From Streptomyces sp. M92 (GTDB taxonomy: Bacteria > Actinomycetota > Actinomycetes > Streptomycetales > Streptomycetaceae), in NCBI RefSeq assembly GCF_028473745.1, contig NZ_CP101137.1:7261501-7325500 (forward strand): DNA of 64,000 nucleotides. The letters are read 5' to 3'. Both the position numbers and the translations under genes were made by a program. The first letter of the stretch is position 1. Each line of letters begins with the position of its first letter. The notes beneath the pieces are model-generated. The model did not search any database and was not told where the DNA came from. It saw only the letters and a program-made list of their open reading frames with translations. Positions 62,286 to 64,000 of this stretch are shown here, piece after piece.

Positions 62286-63559
62286 TAGCGCACCGTGTCC
62301 TTCGAGTCCCCGGACGACTTCTTCGGCGGAGGCGTGCGGGACAGGAACAGGCCGAAGACCGGGGGCCTGCCCTGGAGGAGCTCCAGCCGGCCGCCGTCCG
62401 CCTCCGCCAGGTCGCGGGCCACGGCCAGGCCGATGCCCGTCGAGTTCCGCCCGCTGATCGCCCGCTCGAAGATCCGCGCCCCCAGGTCGCCGGGCACGCC
62501 CGCGCCCTCGTCGGTGACCTCGACGACCGCCTGGTTGCCGGTCACCCGGGTCCGCAGGGCCACCGTGCCGCCGCCGTGCATCAGGGAGTTCTCGATCAGC
62601 GCGGCCAGCACCTGGGCGACCGCGCCCGGGGTGCCCACGGCCGTCAGGTGCCGCTTGCCGGAGCTGACGATCGCCCGCCCCTCGCTGCGGTAGGCGGGGC
62701 GCCACTCGTCGATCTGCTGCTGGATGACGTCGTCCAGTTCGAAGGTGACGGCGGAGCCGCTGCGCGGGTCGCGGCTGTTCGTCAGCAGCCGGTCCACGAC
62801 GTCCGTCAACCGCTCCACCTGCGACAGGGCGATCGTCGCCTCCTCCTTCACCGTCTCCGGCTCGTCGGTGAGGGTGATCTCCTCCAGCCGCATGGACAGC
62901 GCGGTCAGCGGCGTGCGCAGCTGGTGGGAGGCGTCGGCGGCCAGGCGGCGCTCGGCGGTGAGCATCCGGGCGATGCGCTCGGCGGAGGAGTCCAGCACGT
63001 CCGCGACCCGGTCCAGCTCGGGGACGCCGTAGCGCTTGTGGCGGGGGCGCGGGTCGCCGGAGCCGAGGCGTTCGGCGGTTTCGGCGAGGTCGGTGAGCGG
63101 GGAGGCGAGGCGGTTGGCCTGCCGGATGGCCAGCAGCACCGCCGCGACCACCGCGAGCAGCGCCACCAGCCCGATGATCAGCAGGGTCCGGCCGACCTCG
63201 CGGGTCACCGAGGAGCTGGGCTCCTCGACGAGGACCGTCTCCCCCTCCTCGCCGGTGGCCTTGCCGCGGATGACCTCGCCGGTCGGCCGGCTGCCGACCT
63301 CGATGACCGGCTCGCCGGGGATGCGGATCTCGGCGTACCGGGCGTCCCGGATCTGCTCGCGCAGGAACGCGGCGTCCACGGAGCCGGTGCCGAGCAGACG
63401 GCTGTCCACGATGCTGGCCAGCCGCACGGCCTCCAGGTCGACCCGCTCCTGGGCGGTGCTGCTGATCGTGCGGGTCTCGACGATGACGAGCGAGACGCCG
63501 AAGACGGCGATCACGACGAGCACCACGGCGAGGGTGGACTGGATCAGTCGACGGCGCAT
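62285..63559 (-). CDS. Two-component sensor histidine kinase
   Basis: 424 residues. Two membrane helices (about 6-27 and 124-146) flank a ~95-residue extracytoplasmic sensor. A HAMP-like linker follows, then the HisKA domain with His212 in ADASHQLRTPLTAL, and HATPase boxes ENSLMHGGG (Asn324), VTDEGAGVP (Asp350) and STGIGLAVARDLAEADGG. It would phosphorylate the OmpR-type regulator encoded just upstream. Signal unknown. Its TAG stop lies at the edge of the inverted-repeat-bounded element. Confidence 0.94.
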   Translation of the reverse strand: MRRRLIQSTLAVVLVVIAVFGVSLVIVETRTISSTAQERVDLEAVRLASIVDSRLLGTGSVDAAFLREQIRDARYAEIRIPGEPVIEVGSRPTGEVIRGKATGEEGETVLVEEPSSSVTREVGRTLLIIGLVALLAVVAAVLLAIRQANRLASPLTDLAETAERLGSGDPRPRHKRYGVPELDRVADVLDSSAERIARMLTAERRLAADASHQLRTPLTALSMRLEEITLTDEPETVKEEATIALSQVERLTDVVDRLLTNSRDPRSGSAVTFELDDVIQQQIDEWRPAYRSEGRAIVSSGKRHLTAVGTPGAVAQVLAALIENSLMHGGGTVALRTRVTGNQAVVEVTDEGAGVPGDLGARIFERAISGRNSTGIGLAVARDLAEADGGRLELLQGRPPVFGLFLSRTPPPKKSSGDSKDTVR

Positions 63560-63590
63560 GTCCTCTTACCCGGGCAGGCCCTGCGGGGGC

Positions 63591-64000
63591 TCAGTTCTTC
63601 TCGAAACGGAAACCCACGCCGCGCACGGTGGCGATGTAGCGCGGGTTCGCCGCGTCGTCCCCCAGCTTCTTGCGCAGCCAGGAGATGTGCATGTCGAGCG
63701 TCTTGGTCGACGACCACCAGGTGGTGTCCCAGACCTCGCGCATCAGCTGGTCGCGGGTGACGACCCGGCCCGCGTCCCGCACCAGCACCCGCAGCAGGTC
63801 GAACTCCTTGGCGGTGAGCTGGAGCTCCTCCTCGCCCATCCAGGCCCGGTGCGACTCGACGTCGATGCGCACGCCGTGCGTGGCGGGCGGCTGCGGGGGC
63901 TCGACGGCACCGCGCCGCAGCAGGGCGCGGACCCGGGCGAGCAGCTCGGCGAGGCGGAACGGCTTGGTGACGTAGTCGTCGGCGCCCGCGTCGAGACCGA
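63591..64000 (-). CDS. OmpR-family response regulator (C-terminal part; 5' end outside window)
   Basis: 136 codons to the window edge. The visible end of the receiver domain reads LDAGADDYVTKPFRLAELLARVRALLRR, with the conserved Lys-Pro. A short Pro linker leads to the winged-helix domain (LTAKEFDLLRVLVRDAGRVVTRDQLMREVW, STKTLDMHISWLRKKLGDD, IATVRGVGFRFE). The phospho-acceptor Asp is beyond the window. It precedes its kinase by 31 bp in the same direction. Confidence 0.94.
   Translation of the reverse strand, partial: GLDAGADDYVTKPFRLAELLARVRALLRRGAVEPPQPPATHGVRIDVESHRAWMGEEELQLTAKEFDLLRVLVRDAGRVVTRDQLMREVWDTTWWSSTKTLDMHISWLRKKLGDDAANPRYIATVRGVGFRFEKN

Overview
The window is high-GC actinobacterial chromosomal DNA and almost certainly comes from a Streptomyces. 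It has a rrn operon of the Streptomyces type (no tRNA in the 16S-23S spacer), a sporulation WhiB, F420 biosynthesis genes, a WhiJ-like HTH/DUF397 module, many GTG/TTG starts and GC-rich third codon positions. From memory of the Mycobacterium tuberculosis map, the order ahcY, manA, SIS protein, manB, DUF3499, zincin-like protein, whiB, fbiA, fbiB, manC, LCP, TIGR03089, acyl-CoA dehydrogenase, purE, purK, gtrA follows Rv3248c-Rv3277. The backbone is therefore an old actinobacterial synteny block with lineage-specific insertions.

Layout. 0-2.1 kb: end of a DUF1015 gene, converging on a TPR protein with a long Arg/Asp/Gly-repeat N-terminus. 2.1-7.9 kb: a complete rrn operon on the minus strand (promoters, 16S, 23S, 5S, terminator). 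7.9-20.1 kb: SpoIIM-like and RDD membrane proteins, then a minus-strand run with ahcY, a CDF cation exporter, manA, a SIS-domain isomerase-like gene, a Trm112-like zinc ribbon, manB, a lactate permease and DUF3499. 20.4-26.7 kb: a zincin-like protein, DUF5719 coupled to a giant membrane glycosyltransferase, and whiB. 27.3-31.2 kb: cysteine dioxygenase, fbiA-fbiB and a DNA glycosylase. 32-48.4 kb: a cell-envelope locus with manC, a secreted PGRP amidase, TIGR03089, seven LCP (LytR-CpsA-Psr) ligases and an ExoA-like glycosyltransferase. Four of the LCP genes are a tandem duplication of a two-gene unit, with a nearly identical 313-bp tract that suggests gene conversion. 48.5-52.8 kb: a thioesterase, then a more accessory-looking patch: HATPase, WhiJ-like HTH, DUF397, Lrp, an LLM oxidoreductase and a deaminase. 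52.9-64 kb: acyl-CoA dehydrogenase, UDP-sugar dehydrogenase, a CGNR regulator facing two VOC genes, a catalytically dead and an intact M19 dipeptidase, purE/purK, gtrA and a two-component system cut off by the window end.

How it works together. manA, manB and manC form the mannose-6-P to mannose-1-P to nucleotide-mannose route. With the two glycosyltransferases, GtrA, the UDP-sugar dehydrogenase and the LCP ligases, the window is biased toward building glycopolymers and attaching them to peptidoglycan. fbiA/fbiB make F420, which the LLM oxidoreductase may use. Intergenic DNA carries several repeat families: an 18-bp minisatellite, a dispersed element present three times, an 18-bp inverted-repeat-bounded element, and two small tandem repeats that triplicate the 3' end of a gene across its stop codon.
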